From Colwellia sp. (GTDB taxonomy: Bacteria > Pseudomonadota > Gammaproteobacteria > Enterobacterales > Alteromonadaceae), in the NCBI GenBank assembly GCA_013215295.1, contig JABSOZ010000008.1, forward strand, positions 62,001 through 126,000: a DNA stretch of 64,000 nucleotides. Direction: 5' to 3'. Position 1 is the first letter of the stretch. Every line of letters starts with the position of its first letter. Under the pieces are notes generated by a model. That model was not told the DNA's origin, searched no databases, and worked only from the letters and a program-made list of their open reading frames with translations. A program made the translations under genes and the position numbers. Positions 8,733 through 17,599 of this stretch are shown piece after piece.

Positions 8733-9617
8733 ATGACAACAAAAGAATATGAAAGTTATTACGTACCATCGCATAGTCATTGGCCCATTGTGGGTGCAGT
8801 GGCACTGTTTTTAATTGCCGTTGGTGCAGGAAATTATGTCTCGACACTTAATAGCGCAGAAGGCGGTTTTGGCGGTTATATACTACTTGCTGGCGTTTGT
8901 TTAGTTGTATATATGCTTTTTGGCTGGTTCAGTAATGTTATTAATGAATCAATGTCAGGCAAATATAGCCATCAAATGGACAATTCATTTCGTCAAGGAA
9001 TGAGTTGGTTTATTTTTTCTGAAGTGATGTTTTTTGCTGCTTTTTTCGGTGCATTACTTTATGCCCGAACGTTATCCGTACCTTGGTTAGGTGGCGCTGA
9101 CAATAATGCAATGACGGGTGCGGTTTTATGGCCAGAGTTTGTCTCAGTTTGGCCATTGTTGACAACACCAGACGGTACAGAAACAACAAAAATGGGTTGG
9201 TATGGCTTACCGCTAATTAACACTATTTTGCTATTAACTTCTTCTATAACCGCTCACTTAGCGCATTCAGCTTTAGAGAAAGACAATCGGAAAATGCTGA
9301 AAATCTGGTTAGGTTTAACCATTTTATTAGGCATTGTTTTCTTATTCTTACAAGTCGTAGAATACATGCACGGCTATTCTGATGAAATGAAGCTGTATCT
9401 AACGAGTGGTATCTATGGAACCACTTTCTATATGTTAACTGGCTTTCATGGTATGCATGTAACGTTAGGTACTATCATGCTTATTGTGGTGTTCTTAAGG
9501 GTATTAAAAGGGCACTTTACCCCAACTAACGCTTTCGCTTTTGAAGCGGCAAGTTGGTATTGGCATTTTGTTGATGTCGTTTGGGTAATACTGTTTGTAT
9601 TTGTATATATCGTTTAA
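8733..9617 (+). CDS. coxC: Cytochrome c oxidase subunit III
   Basis: A 294-residue subunit III with seven predicted membrane helices. Conserved stretches include FSEVMFFAAFF, HSALEKDNR, TGFHGMHVTLGT and the C-terminal YWHFVDVVWVILF. I place the start at ATG 8733 (MTTKEYESY), which follows AGGGGA at 8721-8726 with ideal spacing; an upstream TTG at 8715 overlaps that ribosome site and is unlikely. It stabilises subunit I and its proton uptake. It ends the first block of the oxidase operon and faces the small gene at 9680-9895. Confidence 0.95.
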   Translation: MTTKEYESYYVPSHSHWPIVGAVALFLIAVGAGNYVSTLNSAEGGFGGYILLAGVCLVVYMLFGWFSNVINESMSGKYSHQMDNSFRQGMSWFIFSEVMFFAAFFGALLYARTLSVPWLGGADNNAMTGAVLWPEFVSVWPLLTTPDGTETTKMGWYGLPLINTILLLTSSITAHLAHSALEKDNRKMLKIWLGLTILLGIVFLFLQVVEYMHGYSDEMKLYLTSGIYGTTFYMLTGFHGMHVTLGTIMLIVVFLRVLKGHFTPTNAFAFEAASWYWHFVDVVWVILFVFVYIV

Positions 9618-9629
9618 ATATCAGTAAAA

Positions 9630-9658
9630 TTGTAGGTGGGAATTGATCTCACCTACAA
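9630..9658. terminator. Hairpin between convergent coxC and the DUF2909-type gene
   Basis: TTGTAGGTG pairs with CACCTACAA (9 bp, loop of 11 nt) in the gap between two convergent stop codons. The T-tracts are weak, so it may be a bidirectional terminator of moderate strength. Confidence 0.5.
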
Positions 9659-9679
9659 CATTTTACTCTATTAACTAGA

Positions 9680-9895
9680 TTAAAAAGGTCGTGGATTCGG
9701 TGTTATGACACCCGTTAAAATAGCGACCAACATAAGAATAATGACAAAGGCTGAAATCATAACTCGTCGGCCAATAAATTTAGACATTGACGGTTTATTT
9801 GGATCATTTTTATTGAGTACTATTAATGCTTGAAACAAGCTGAATACCATAAAGAGTAAACAGCCGACAATTATTATTTTTACCGCAACTACCAT
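9680..9895 (-). CDS. Small twin-helix membrane protein (DUF2909-type)
   Basis: A 71-residue protein with two hydrophobic helices (about 3-25 and 45-65) joined by a charged loop (LNKNDPNKPSMSKFIGRRV). Size, topology and position match the DUF2909 family, found next to cytochrome oxidase genes in Pseudomonas and Alteromonadales, commonly in this inverted orientation between coxC and surf1. Its biochemical role is not known; an assembly or accessory role in the oxidase is inferred from context. It is the only minus-strand gene inside the oxidase locus. Confidence 0.75.
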   Translation of the reverse strand: MVVAVKIIIVGCLLFMVFSLFQALIVLNKNDPNKPSMSKFIGRRVMISAFVIILMLVAILTGVITPNPRPF

Positions 9896-9986
9896 CTAAA
9901 AATTTCCTATGTTGTAATGTTCGTTTTGAACTATACCAAACGGGTTAATATATTACTCCGATTGGTATTATTAAGGAATTAACTGT

Positions 9987-10706
9987 TTGAAAAATTTTAT
10001 ATCAAACATTCGCCTACCTTGGTTGATATTCACCCTACTCGTTTTTTCTGGATTAGTAAAACTCGGATTTTGGCAAAGTGATCGTGCTTTACAAAAAGAG
10101 CAGCGTATCGCAACCATTGCTCAATTAAGCCAAACTCAAGCATTGTCACTTGAACAAGTGCTATCAGAGACAAATGAAATTAATGATTTACCCATAATGA
10201 TGAATGGCGAGTTTGATAATGAAATATTATTTTTATTAGATAACCAAACCAATAAAGGACAATTAGGCTATCGGGTCTATCAAGTTTTTAATAGTGGAAA
10301 TAAAGCTGTTTTAATTAATCTAGGTTGGGTCTTGGGTTCTATCAATCGTAAAGAAATTCCGAATGTTCAAACGATTACCGGAAAATATAAACTTTCAGGA
10401 CATGTACGTAAAATTGAAAAAGGTATCATGTTAATGGAACAAATATTGGTCAAAAATGAGTGGCCATTACGTGTTCAGCAAATAGAGCTAGATAAATTTT
10501 CTACATTAATTTCACGTCAACTCTTGCCCTTTGTCGTTTACTTAGATAAAACAGAGAGTGTTGGCTATGAAAAAAATTGGCAGCCGATTGTTATGCCCCC
10601 CGAAAAACATCGTGCTTACGCATTTCAATGGTTTAGTTTAGCGATTGCATGGATGTCATTGATGATATGGGCATCAATCAAGTTTAGTCAAGATAGTGAA
10701 GAATAG
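9987..10706 (+). CDS. SURF1 family cytochrome oxidase assembly protein
   Basis: A 239-residue SURF1-type protein: an N-terminal membrane helix (about 9-27), a large periplasmic domain with the family signature around LDNQTNKGQLGYRVYQ and INLGWV, and a C-terminal helix ending at WASIKF (about 212-232). SURF1/Shy1 proteins help insert heme a into subunit I. The start is TTG at 9987 with AAGGAA 8 nt upstream. It opens the second oxidase transcription unit, which continues through ctaA and ctaB. Confidence 0.88.
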   Translation: MKNFISNIRLPWLIFTLLVFSGLVKLGFWQSDRALQKEQRIATIAQLSQTQALSLEQVLSETNEINDLPIMMNGEFDNEILFLLDNQTNKGQLGYRVYQVFNSGNKAVLINLGWVLGSINRKEIPNVQTITGKYKLSGHVRKIEKGIMLMEQILVKNEWPLRVQQIELDKFSTLISRQLLPFVVYLDKTESVGYEKNWQPIVMPPEKHRAYAFQWFSLAIAWMSLMIWASIKFSQDSEE

Positions 10707-10744
10707 TAAAACCACTAAATAAAAAAATAATAAGGTGTAGAAGT

Positions 10745-11305
10745 ATGAGTGAAGGGTCACAGAAAAAATCACGTCGAAGTATGCTTATGGTCTTGGGAGC
10801 TTTTATTCTTCCTATCGTGTTAGCAAAATTAGCACTGACTCAGAATTGGCTTGATTATGGCGTAACGAATAAAGGCACTTTAGTTGAAAATGAACTCACT
10901 CTGCAAAAATTAGGTCTTGAGCAAACGTCTTTACAAGAAACATGGTTAGTTATTTATAGCCTTCCAGCACATTGTGATACTCATTGTGAAAAAACACTTT
11001 TAAGTGTTAACAACTCTTATATCGCCTTAGGTAGAGAAAGACCAAGAGTAAAACGTGTGGCACTTTCTCCTAATCCACTATCAGAACAACAAATACAAAG
11101 ATTAACTGAAAATAGCTGGACGATTATCACAACTCCAAACCTTGTTAAAAATATTTTACCACAGCCACAAGTGTTGGTTGTTGATCCTTTAGGAAATGTA
11201 ATTTTATCTCATAAGCCGCCAGCTAATGATGAAGCTCAAGCAATGTTTGGTAAAGAAATTCTTGCGGACATGAAGAAGTTGCTTAAGTATTCAAGGATTG
11301 GCTAA
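10745..11305 (+). CDS. Membrane-anchored thioredoxin-fold oxidase accessory protein
   Basis: A 186-residue protein with a basic N-terminus, one membrane helix (about 13-31) and a periplasmic domain that looks like a degenerate SCO/thioredoxin fold: YSLPAHCDTHCEKTL holds a CxxxC pair in the place of the SCO copper site. Genes of this type lie between surf1 and ctaA in many gammaproteobacteria and are annotated only as oxidase-associated. Whether it binds copper or acts on CoxB thiols is open. The TAA stop is 1 bp before the ATG of ctaA, so the two are translationally coupled. Confidence 0.7.
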   Translation: MSEGSQKKSRRSMLMVLGAFILPIVLAKLALTQNWLDYGVTNKGTLVENELTLQKLGLEQTSLQETWLVIYSLPAHCDTHCEKTLLSVNNSYIALGRERPRVKRVALSPNPLSEQQIQRLTENSWTIITTPNLVKNILPQPQVLVVDPLGNVILSHKPPANDEAQAMFGKEILADMKKLLKYSRIG

Positions 11306-11306
11306 A

Positions 11307-12314
11307 ATGGAAAGTAGTGCTAACAATCGCATTCGTACATTGGTGTTAATCAGCATTTTATTAGCGCTAATTGTTGTGAGTTTAGGTGCATACACTCGCT
11401 TAACTCATGCAGGTTTAGGTTGTCCAGATTGGCCAGGCTGTTATGGGCTAATCGATGTACCAGAAACAGCAGAGCAAATTGTTAAAGCTGAGCAAGCATT
11501 CCCTGAAAGAAAAGTTGAACCGCATAAAGCATGGAATGAAATGATCCATCGTTATTTTGCCGGTGCTTTAGGTTTATTAATTTTAGCCATCGCGTTTTTA
11601 TCATTTAAAGGCCGAGATCAAGGAACGCCATTACGGCTTCCCATGTTAATACTTGTCGTGGTCATTTTCCAAGCTGCTTTAGGCATGTGGACCGTGACAA
11701 TGAAACTAATGCCCATTGTCGTCATGGGGCATTTGCTGGGTGGCTTCACTACCTTGAGTTTACTTTTTTTACTCTATTTACGTTTATCAGATTTTCGGGT
11801 GCGCGGTGGTGATTTTGCCATTAAGAAATATGGTCGATATGGTTTAATAGGTATTGTGTTATTAACCGCACAAATTGGTTTAGGTGGTTGGACATCCTCT
11901 AATTATGCGGCATTGGTTTGTACTGAGTTTCCCCTTTGTCAGTCAGGGTGGCAAGAGCAAATCACCTTTGAAGATTCATTTGATTTAATTCCTCCTGAAA
12001 AAGAGAGTTACGAATTTGGTCATTTATCCCATGCTTCACGTGTAACCATACATGTAGTCCATCGTATTGGTGCTATTGTTACCGGATTATATCTTTTCTG
12101 GTTAGCCTTGATGGTTTTTCGAAAATCTCAGTCAGCCTTTTTTAAAAATGCAGCGAAAAGTTTAGCTTTTATTCTTAGCTGTCAAATATTATTGGGAATT
12201 AGCAATGTATGGTTTTCTCTACCGTTATCAGTCGCGGTGAGCCATAACGTTGTTGCAGCTTGTTTAATGTTGTCGTTGATCACTTTAACGTACAGTTTAC
12301 GACGGAAATTATAG
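11307..12314 (+). CDS. ctaA: Heme A synthase (CtaA/Cox15)
   Basis: A 335-residue, eight-helix membrane protein that oxidises the C8 methyl of heme O to a formyl group, giving heme A. The expected His ligands are in the helices around [30 protein letters not shown] and VSHNVVAA; the N-terminal half carries [12 protein letters not shown] and the second half the matching [11 protein letters not shown] start it at ATG 11307 because AAGGA at 11293-11297 is well placed for it and would touch the upstream TTG at 11298. Operon with ctaB. Confidence 0.93.
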   Translation: MESSANNRIRTLVLISILLALIVVSLGAYTRLTHAGLGCPDWPGCYGLIDVPETAEQIVKAEQAFPERKVEPHKAWNEMIHRYFAGALGLLILAIAFLSFKGRDQGTPLRLPMLILVVVIFQAALGMWTVTMKLMPIVVMGHLLGGFTTLSLLFLLYLRLSDFRVRGGDFAIKKYGRYGLIGIVLLTAQIGLGGWTSSNYAALVCTEFPLCQSGWQEQITFEDSFDLIPPEKESYEFGHLSHASRVTIHVVHRIGAIVTGLYLFWLALMVFRKSQSAFFKNAAKSLAFILSCQILLGISNVWFSLPLSVAVSHNVVAACLMLSLITLTYSLRRKL

Positions 12315-12322
12315 GAACACTT

Positions 12323-13261
12323 ATGAGTGAAACAATAACAACAGAAAGTACAGATAAAGAAACATCAACGTTGAATGTAATGGAGAACAAATCAGCGGTT
12401 TGGCGAGACTATTATGAAATAACCAAGCCACGTGTTGTCGCGCTTCTCGTGCTAACGGCTCTAGTAGGTATGTGCCTATCTGTTCCTGGTGCTATTCCGT
12501 GGGAAGTACTTATACCGTCAATGATTGGTATTGGGTTTTTATCTTCAGCAGCAGCGGCCATCAATCACATTGTTGATGAGCGTATAGACAGTATCATGGG
12601 ACGAACGTATAACCGACCACTTGCAACGGGTCGTTTAGATCCTAGAAATGCCACTCTTTTTGCGATGTTTCTAGCGGTAAGTGGTTTTGCAACTTTATAC
12701 AGTTTTGTGAATCCTTTAACAGCATGGCTTACCTTTTCTGGTTTGGTTGGTTACAGTTTTGTATATACCATGTATTTAAAGCGTGCAACGCCGCAAAATA
12801 TAACGATCGGTGGCTTAGCTGGTGCAATTCCTCCACTTTTGGGTTGGACAGCAATGACCAACGAAATACACCCACATGCTTTGTTATTAGTTTTATTGGT
12901 TTTTACATGGACACCGCCACATTTTTGGGCGTTAGCAATTCACCGTAAAGATGAATATGCAAAAGTAAATATTCCAATGCTACCGGTAACCCATGGTGTA
13001 AACTTCACGAAAACGCAAATTTTACTTTATACCGTATTATTGTTTGTTGTTGGTTTATTGCCATATTTAGTGGGTATGAGTAATTGGTTATATTTAATCG
13101 GCGCGGTTACGTTGAATTTAATGTTCTTCGCTTATGCATGGAAACTTAAGTTTAATGCAAATGAAAATACAGCCATGGATACCTTTAAATTTTCAATCAT
13201 TCATTTGATGGCTTTATTTATTATTTTGTTACTCGATCATTACTTACTACCAATAGCTTAG
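12323..13261 (+). CDS. ctaB: Protoheme IX farnesyltransferase (heme O synthase)
   Basis: A 312-residue UbiA-family prenyltransferase with nine predicted membrane helices. It adds a farnesyl group to heme B to make heme O, the substrate of CtaA. The first Asp-rich motif is [15 protein letters not shown], and the second conserved loop is [15 protein letters not shown]. The ATG at 12323 follows AGGA, which overlaps the ctaA stop; the reading frame is open further upstream inside ctaA, but that extension has no ribosome site. The symbol cyoE is also used for this family. Confidence 0.94.
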   Translation: MSETITTESTDKETSTLNVMENKSAVWRDYYEITKPRVVALLVLTALVGMCLSVPGAIPWEVLIPSMIGIGFLSSAAAAINHIVDERIDSIMGRTYNRPLATGRLDPRNATLFAMFLAVSGFATLYSFVNPLTAWLTFSGLVGYSFVYTMYLKRATPQNITIGGLAGAIPPLLGWTAMTNEIHPHALLLVLLVFTWTPPHFWALAIHRKDEYAKVNIPMLPVTHGVNFTKTQILLYTVLLFVVGLLPYLVGMSNWLYLIGAVTLNLMFFAYAWKLKFNANENTAMDTFKFSIIHLMALFIILLLDHYLLPIA

Positions 13262-13280
13262 ATAGCGGAAATAATTATTT

Positions 13281-13922
13281 ATGAACAAGTTGTTGTATGT
13301 GATAGTGGCGATTGTTGCTGGGGCGATAGGCTTTTTTGTTTTTCAAAAAGCAACGATATTGCCTCAACCTGAACATGCTTTATATTATAAAGAAGTGCGT
13401 GAGGTTAAGCCTTTTCAGTTAACCGATCATCATAACCAAGCATTTACCAATGAGAACTTAGCAGACAAATGGACGTGGATATTTTTGGGTTATACTTCCT
13501 GTCCTGATGTTTGCCCTACCACGCTGCAAGAATTGAATTTTGTCTATGATGACTTAAAAGCCATTAGTGCAAACACGCAAATTTTACTGGTCTCTGCGGA
13601 TCCTAATCGAGATACGCCTGAAAAATTAGCGCAATATATTGCTTATTTTAATGAAGAGTTTATTGCGTTGACGGCAGGTCATGGTGAGTTATTTCCTTTT
13701 GCACGTAATTTAGGTTTGATGTATGCGATTAATGGACCTGAAGATGATAATGCTGACAAGAACAACTATTTAGTCGATCATAGCGCCTCCTTAGTTTTGG
13801 TCAACCCACAGGGAAATATAGCCGCTATTTTTAAGCCAAGACAAGCACTGGGTGTTTTACCAACGATTGATGGTGAAAAACTGGTGAGTGACTTTGCAAA
13901 AATAGTAAAGTTAGCTGAATAA
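13281..13922 (+). CDS. SCO1/SenC copper chaperone for the CuA site
   Basis: A 213-residue SCO family protein: an N-terminal signal anchor (about 4-22) and a periplasmic thioredoxin fold. The copper site is complete: the two Cys of SCPDVCPTT and the distal His in VDHSASLVLV. It delivers copper to the CuA centre of CoxB. It starts 20 bp after ctaB and is the last gene of the oxidase block, followed by a strong hairpin at 13939-13969. Confidence 0.92.
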   Translation: MNKLLYVIVAIVAGAIGFFVFQKATILPQPEHALYYKEVREVKPFQLTDHHNQAFTNENLADKWTWIFLGYTSCPDVCPTTLQELNFVYDDLKAISANTQILLVSADPNRDTPEKLAQYIAYFNEEFIALTAGHGELFPFARNLGLMYAINGPEDDNADKNNYLVDHSASLVLVNPQGNIAAIFKPRQALGVLPTIDGEKLVSDFAKIVKLAE

Positions 13923-13938
13923 TCTCAATATCACTAAG

Positions 13939-13969
13939 CTTGTCATCCACCGTTAATTAGGATGACAAG
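13939..13969. terminator. Hairpin closing the oxidase locus
   Basis: A perfect 10-bp inverted repeat (CTTGTCATCC / GGATGACAAG, 11-nt loop) between the convergent sco and polysaccharide deacetylase genes. Likely a shared bidirectional terminator, though the flanking T-runs are short. Confidence 0.65.
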
Positions 13970-13993
13970 TTATTAAAGCGAGATGTCGAACGC

Positions 13994-15043
13994 TTAAAGT
14001 GCATACCACTCTTTTCCTTTTTTCAGTACAAACCAAGGTTTTGAATACCAATAATAACGACCTGGCTCACTAATACTGGGTGCAGTACAATTACAGCGAA
14101 CACGACCGATTGGCAGCGGCGCGCTATAATTAATCGTGAAGCTGCTTTCTCCTTGCCATGCTATTTTTTGTCGTCCTAAACCCGAAATATAACAATTCAA
14201 TTGAGCAGGATGAAAGTCATCGACAACTACATCGAAGGTTACTGATTTTGATTGGTTATATTCGACAATAGTTTTGGCATTATCATCACTCAAGGTCATT
14301 GTGAAAGGTAACGATTTCAATTTATCGCGAAGGCTTGATATTTGATCGTAAGGTTTCGATGCAGGAAAACGTGGCACACTGGTTAAGTCTGTTGCTAAAC
14401 CTACTGCGCCAGACTGTTGTGAAAAAGCAATGAAGTCATTCTTTGTTATCCACTCTTGTACTGCGGGTGTGTATTCGCCGTAAGGATAAGCAAAATAACG
14501 CCAACTCTGACCTGTTTTTTCTTTGATAATATTTTCTGCATTTAACAATAACTCGGTATGCTTATTTAACCATTGTTGCTCGGTTAATCCTTCACTGATA
14601 CGTGCCATAGAGTCATGCTCCATGCCGTGATTAGCAATAATAACACCTGCGTCAGCCATCCTTTTAAGTTGTGCCCAAGAAAGGTAGCTTTTAGAACCAC
14701 GTTCAACGATTGCGGGATTGATGAATATAGTGAACGGATAATTAAACTTGTCGAGAATCGGTTTACCGTTGGTTAAAATATCTAGATAAGCATCATCAAA
14801 AGTAATGGCTACAGTTTTGTCGGCAATGGGTTGCTGCTTTTTAATTGAGTTCATTAAATCTGAAAGCGCAATCACCTTAAAGTTATTATCAGCCAAATAT
14901 TGCATATGTATTTCAAATTGTTCAGGTGAAATACTTGTACTCGACGGAGTGGTGTCACTCACATGATGATACTGTAAAATAACAGCTGCAAAGCTAGAAA
15001 AGTGCAAGCAAGACAGTAATAATACGAGGAAAAAAATTTTCAT
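13994..15043 (-). CDS. Polysaccharide deacetylase family protein, exported
   Basis: A 349-residue protein with a signal peptide (MKIFFLVLLLSCLHFSSFA) and a NodB-type deacetylase domain at about 20-240. Catalytic motifs are visible: TFDDAY (general base and metal Asp), NHGMEH (the metal-binding HxxxH) and FAYPYGEY. The C-terminal part (about 250-349) is probably a beta-rich accessory domain. Such enzymes remove acetyl groups from peptidoglycan, chitin or exopolysaccharide; the substrate here cannot be told. I use the second ATG (15043), with AAAGG 8 nt upstream, rather than the first at 15049. Confidence 0.82.
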   Translation of the reverse strand: MKIFFLVLLLSCLHFSSFAAVILQYHHVSDTTPSSTSISPEQFEIHMQYLADNNFKVIALSDLMNSIKKQQPIADKTVAITFDDAYLDILTNGKPILDKFNYPFTIFINPAIVERGSKSYLSWAQLKRMADAGVIIANHGMEHDSMARISEGLTEQQWLNKHTELLLNAENIIKEKTGQSWRYFAYPYGEYTPAVQEWITKNDFIAFSQQSGAVGLATDLTSVPRFPASKPYDQISSLRDKLKSLPFTMTLSDDNAKTIVEYNQSKSVTFDVVVDDFHPAQLNCYISGLGRQKIAWQGESSFTINYSAPLPIGRVRCNCTAPSISEPGRYYWYSKPWFVLKKGKEWYAL

Positions 15044-15138
15044 GAACATGGCCTTTGTTTGATGAGTAACAAACGTAGCGCGTTTTATCTTCTTTTTATA
15101 GTAAATCTTTGTCGTATTGTTTTATATGGAATACTTTT

Positions 15139-16506
15139 TTGAACATTAATAATCTAAATCAACATAAACAACTATTCATCATTGCCCTGCCGATGATATT
15201 TTCGAATATCACCATACCTTTGCTTGGCTTAGTTGATACCGCAGTATTAGGCCATTTAGACCAAGCTTATTATTTAGGTGGCAGCACAGTGGGTGCGATG
15301 ATTATTACTTTTGTTACCTGGTTATGTGGCTTTTTACGTATGTCTACAACAGGGCTCACTGCTCAAGCACTTGGACAACAAGACAATCAAAAAAGTTTAT
15401 TAGTACTGCTTCGTGGCTTGTTAGTGGCAGGAATTGTTGGTGGTACGCTCATTTTATTCCAATCATTCTATCTAGACCTTAGTTTGGGATTAGCAGGTGG
15501 GTCTGAAAAAATACAATTCTATGCAAAACAATATTGCGACATTCGTATTTGGGGACTGCCCGCGGCCTTAGCAAACTTAGTGATCTTAGGCTGGTTACTG
15601 GGTAATCATAAAGCTAAAGCCGTTATGTGGTTATTGATCGCAACTAATTTAATTAATTTGTCGTTAGATCTCTTGTTTGTGCTTGTTTTTAATTGGCAAG
15701 TGCAAGGGGTAGCAGCTGCAACGTTAATCGCAGAGTATTCAGGAGTGATACTTGGTTTAACTTATATTGTTTACGATAAAAATAAAATAAAGCACAGAAC
15801 AGTAAGAATTTTGTTCAATGTAATTTTATCAAAACTTATTTATGTAAAAGAAGAGTTATTCGAAAAATCATCATTAATTCATTACTTTCAACTTAATAGA
15901 GATATTCTCATTCGAACTTTATGTTTAGAAATTTGTTTTGTTTTTATTACTTTTCAAGGGGCAAGATTAGGGGATAACGTAATAGCGACCAACGCCATTT
16001 TAATGAATTTTGTTTTATTAATTTCGTTCGGTTTAGACGGTATTGCGAACGCAACAGAAGTCTTAGTGGGGAAAGCACAGGGACAGAAAAACGTTAAACA
16101 GCGGAATTATGTTGTTAAAATAGCTTTATTTTGGACGGGGATTTTTGCTTTAACTTATAGTTTACTTTTTGCCATAGCAGGAGAGTTTTTTGTTGGTTTA
16201 CTGACAGATATTCCGAAAGTGGTTATATCGACAAAACAATATATTCACTGGATAGTCATTTTACCTATTCTAGGGTGTTGGTGTTATTTATTTGATGGAG
16301 TTTTTGTGGGTTTAATGAAAACGAAGGTTATGCGAAACAGCATGATAGTCGCTACTTTTGGTTGCTTTTTTCCGATGTGGTGGTTATTCCAAGGTTTTGG
16401 AAATCACGGTTTATGGGCAGCATTCAGTGTGTTTTTGTTAGTGCGGGGATTGAGTTTAGCTTGGCACTATTATCGTGTAATAGAAAAACAACCGATTTCA
16501 GAGTAA
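15139..16506 (+). CDS. MATE family efflux transporter (DinF-type)
   Basis: About 455 residues with 12 predicted membrane helices. The start of the domain (IALPMIFSNITIPLLGLVDTAVLGHL) is the typical MATE/DinF opening, with the conserved Pro and Asp. The family exports cationic drugs or metabolites using Na+ or H+ gradients. The frame is open from TTG 15109, but I prefer TTG 15139 (NINNLNQHK), which has TGGA 8 nt upstream; no ATG is available near either. Divergent from the deacetylase gene. Substrate unknown. Confidence 0.8.
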   Translation: MNINNLNQHKQLFIIALPMIFSNITIPLLGLVDTAVLGHLDQAYYLGGSTVGAMIITFVTWLCGFLRMSTTGLTAQALGQQDNQKSLLVLLRGLLVAGIVGGTLILFQSFYLDLSLGLAGGSEKIQFYAKQYCDIRIWGLPAALANLVILGWLLGNHKAKAVMWLLIATNLINLSLDLLFVLVFNWQVQGVAAATLIAEYSGVILGLTYIVYDKNKIKHRTVRILFNVILSKLIYVKEELFEKSSLIHYFQLNRDILIRTLCLEICFVFITFQGARLGDNVIATNAILMNFVLLISFGLDGIANATEVLVGKAQGQKNVKQRNYVVKIALFWTGIFALTYSLLFAIAGEFFVGLLTDIPKVVISTKQYIHWIVILPILGCWCYLFDGVFVGLMKTKVMRNSMIVATFGCFFPMWWLFQGFGNHGLWAAFSVFLLVRGLSLAWHYYRVIEKQPISE

Positions 16507-16510
16507 ATGT

Positions 16511-16756
16511 TTAGTCGGATTTATTGGAGCGGCGGTCAAAAATATTCAGTAAACGATTCGCAAAAATTCCGCAGTAACCCCATATTGAAAATATAATGCC
16601 AAAAGCTAAAAAAGCGATGCCGATGACTTGCCAAAAATAATGGTAATAATAACCAATAAATATCAAGCAAGCACCAATAGCAAAAAGACCAAGTCCACGT
16701 AAGAATAGCGTTAAGCTACGTTGTGGGTCTTGGCCAATTTTGTCGAGTATACTCAT
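16511..16756 (-). CDS. Small membrane protein, unknown function
   Basis: An 81-residue protein with two hydrophobic helices (about 19-37 and 41-60) and a charged C-terminal tail (RLLNIFDRRSNKSD). Its stop lies 5 bp from that of the convergent MATE gene. It follows nfuA by 21 bp on the same strand and is probably co-transcribed with it. I do not recognise the family. Confidence 0.6.
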   Translation of the reverse strand: MSILDKIGQDPQRSLTLFLRGLGLFAIGACLIFIGYYYHYFWQVIGIAFLAFGIIFSIWGYCGIFANRLLNIFDRRSNKSD

Positions 16757-16777
16757 TACTTAAAGAGAATGAACAAC

Positions 16778-17356
16778 TTAATAGTAAGAGTGGTCGCCAC
16801 GTTCATGTTCTGTCATATCTCGAACACCTTTTATTTCGCCACCCATGGTTTCAAGCAGTTGCTTTTCGATACCATCTTTTACTGTTACATCAATTTGACT
16901 ACAGCCATTACAGCCACCACCAAATTGTAAAATAGCGAAACCATCTTCGGTAATTTCCATCAATGTACACTCACCACCGTGGCCAGCTAATTGCGGATTA
17001 ACTTCAGCTTTTAAGAAGTAGTCAACACGTTCAAATAAAGGTGCATCGTCTGTTACTTTTCTTAATTTAGCATTTGGCGCTTTTAAGGTTAACTGTGAAC
17101 CCATTTGATCTGTTGTGAAATCAATTTCAGCATCTACAAGGAAAAGCTTGCTGTCACCATCAATGTAAGCAGAAAAATGTTCAAACTTTAATTCAATATC
17201 TTCAGGCTCTATAGCGTCAGCTGGGCAGTAAGACACGCCACATTCGGCACTTGCTGTGCCTGGGTTAACAACAAACACACGAATACTTGTGCCTTCAGCT
17301 TGTTGTTCTAATAATTTAGCGAAATGCGATTGTGCTGTTTCGGAAATATTGATCAT
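16778..17356 (-). CDS. nfuA: Fe-S cluster carrier protein NfuA
   Basis: A 192-residue NfuA: an N-terminal degenerate A-type domain (about 1-95; [19 protein letters not shown]) and a C-terminal Nfu domain with the cluster-binding CNGC motif ([11 protein letters not shown]). It carries 4Fe-4S clusters to target enzymes, especially under oxidative stress or iron limitation. ATG at 17356 lines up with the E. coli start; a GTG immediately upstream (17359) is slightly closer to the GAGAG ribosome site. In E. coli nfuA neighbours bioH and gntX/comF; the same trio is found here, split by an M14 peptidase. Confidence 0.94.
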   Translation of the reverse strand: MINISETAQSHFAKLLEQQAEGTSIRVFVVNPGTASAECGVSYCPADAIEPEDIELKFEHFSAYIDGDSKLFLVDAEIDFTTDQMGSQLTLKAPNAKLRKVTDDAPLFERVDYFLKAEVNPQLAGHGGECTLMEITEDGFAILQFGGGCNGCSQIDVTVKDGIEKQLLETMGGEIKGVRDMTEHERGDHSYY

Positions 17357-17599
17357 CACGGTTATTACTCTCTACGCTTGTTGCCAAAATTTCTCTAAAG
17401 TTTCAGAGGGACTTTAGAAAATTGAAATATTAATACCTGACTAATTTAGTCAAGTATGAGTATTTTACGCTGCTATGTAATTATACGCTAGTGAAATTAC
17501 ATTAAATTAAACTAACAATGTGACAAAAATACACGGTTATTCTGGAGTGTTTCCATAGATTTTGGTATTTTATTGCTATTGAATTCAAGGATATCTCTT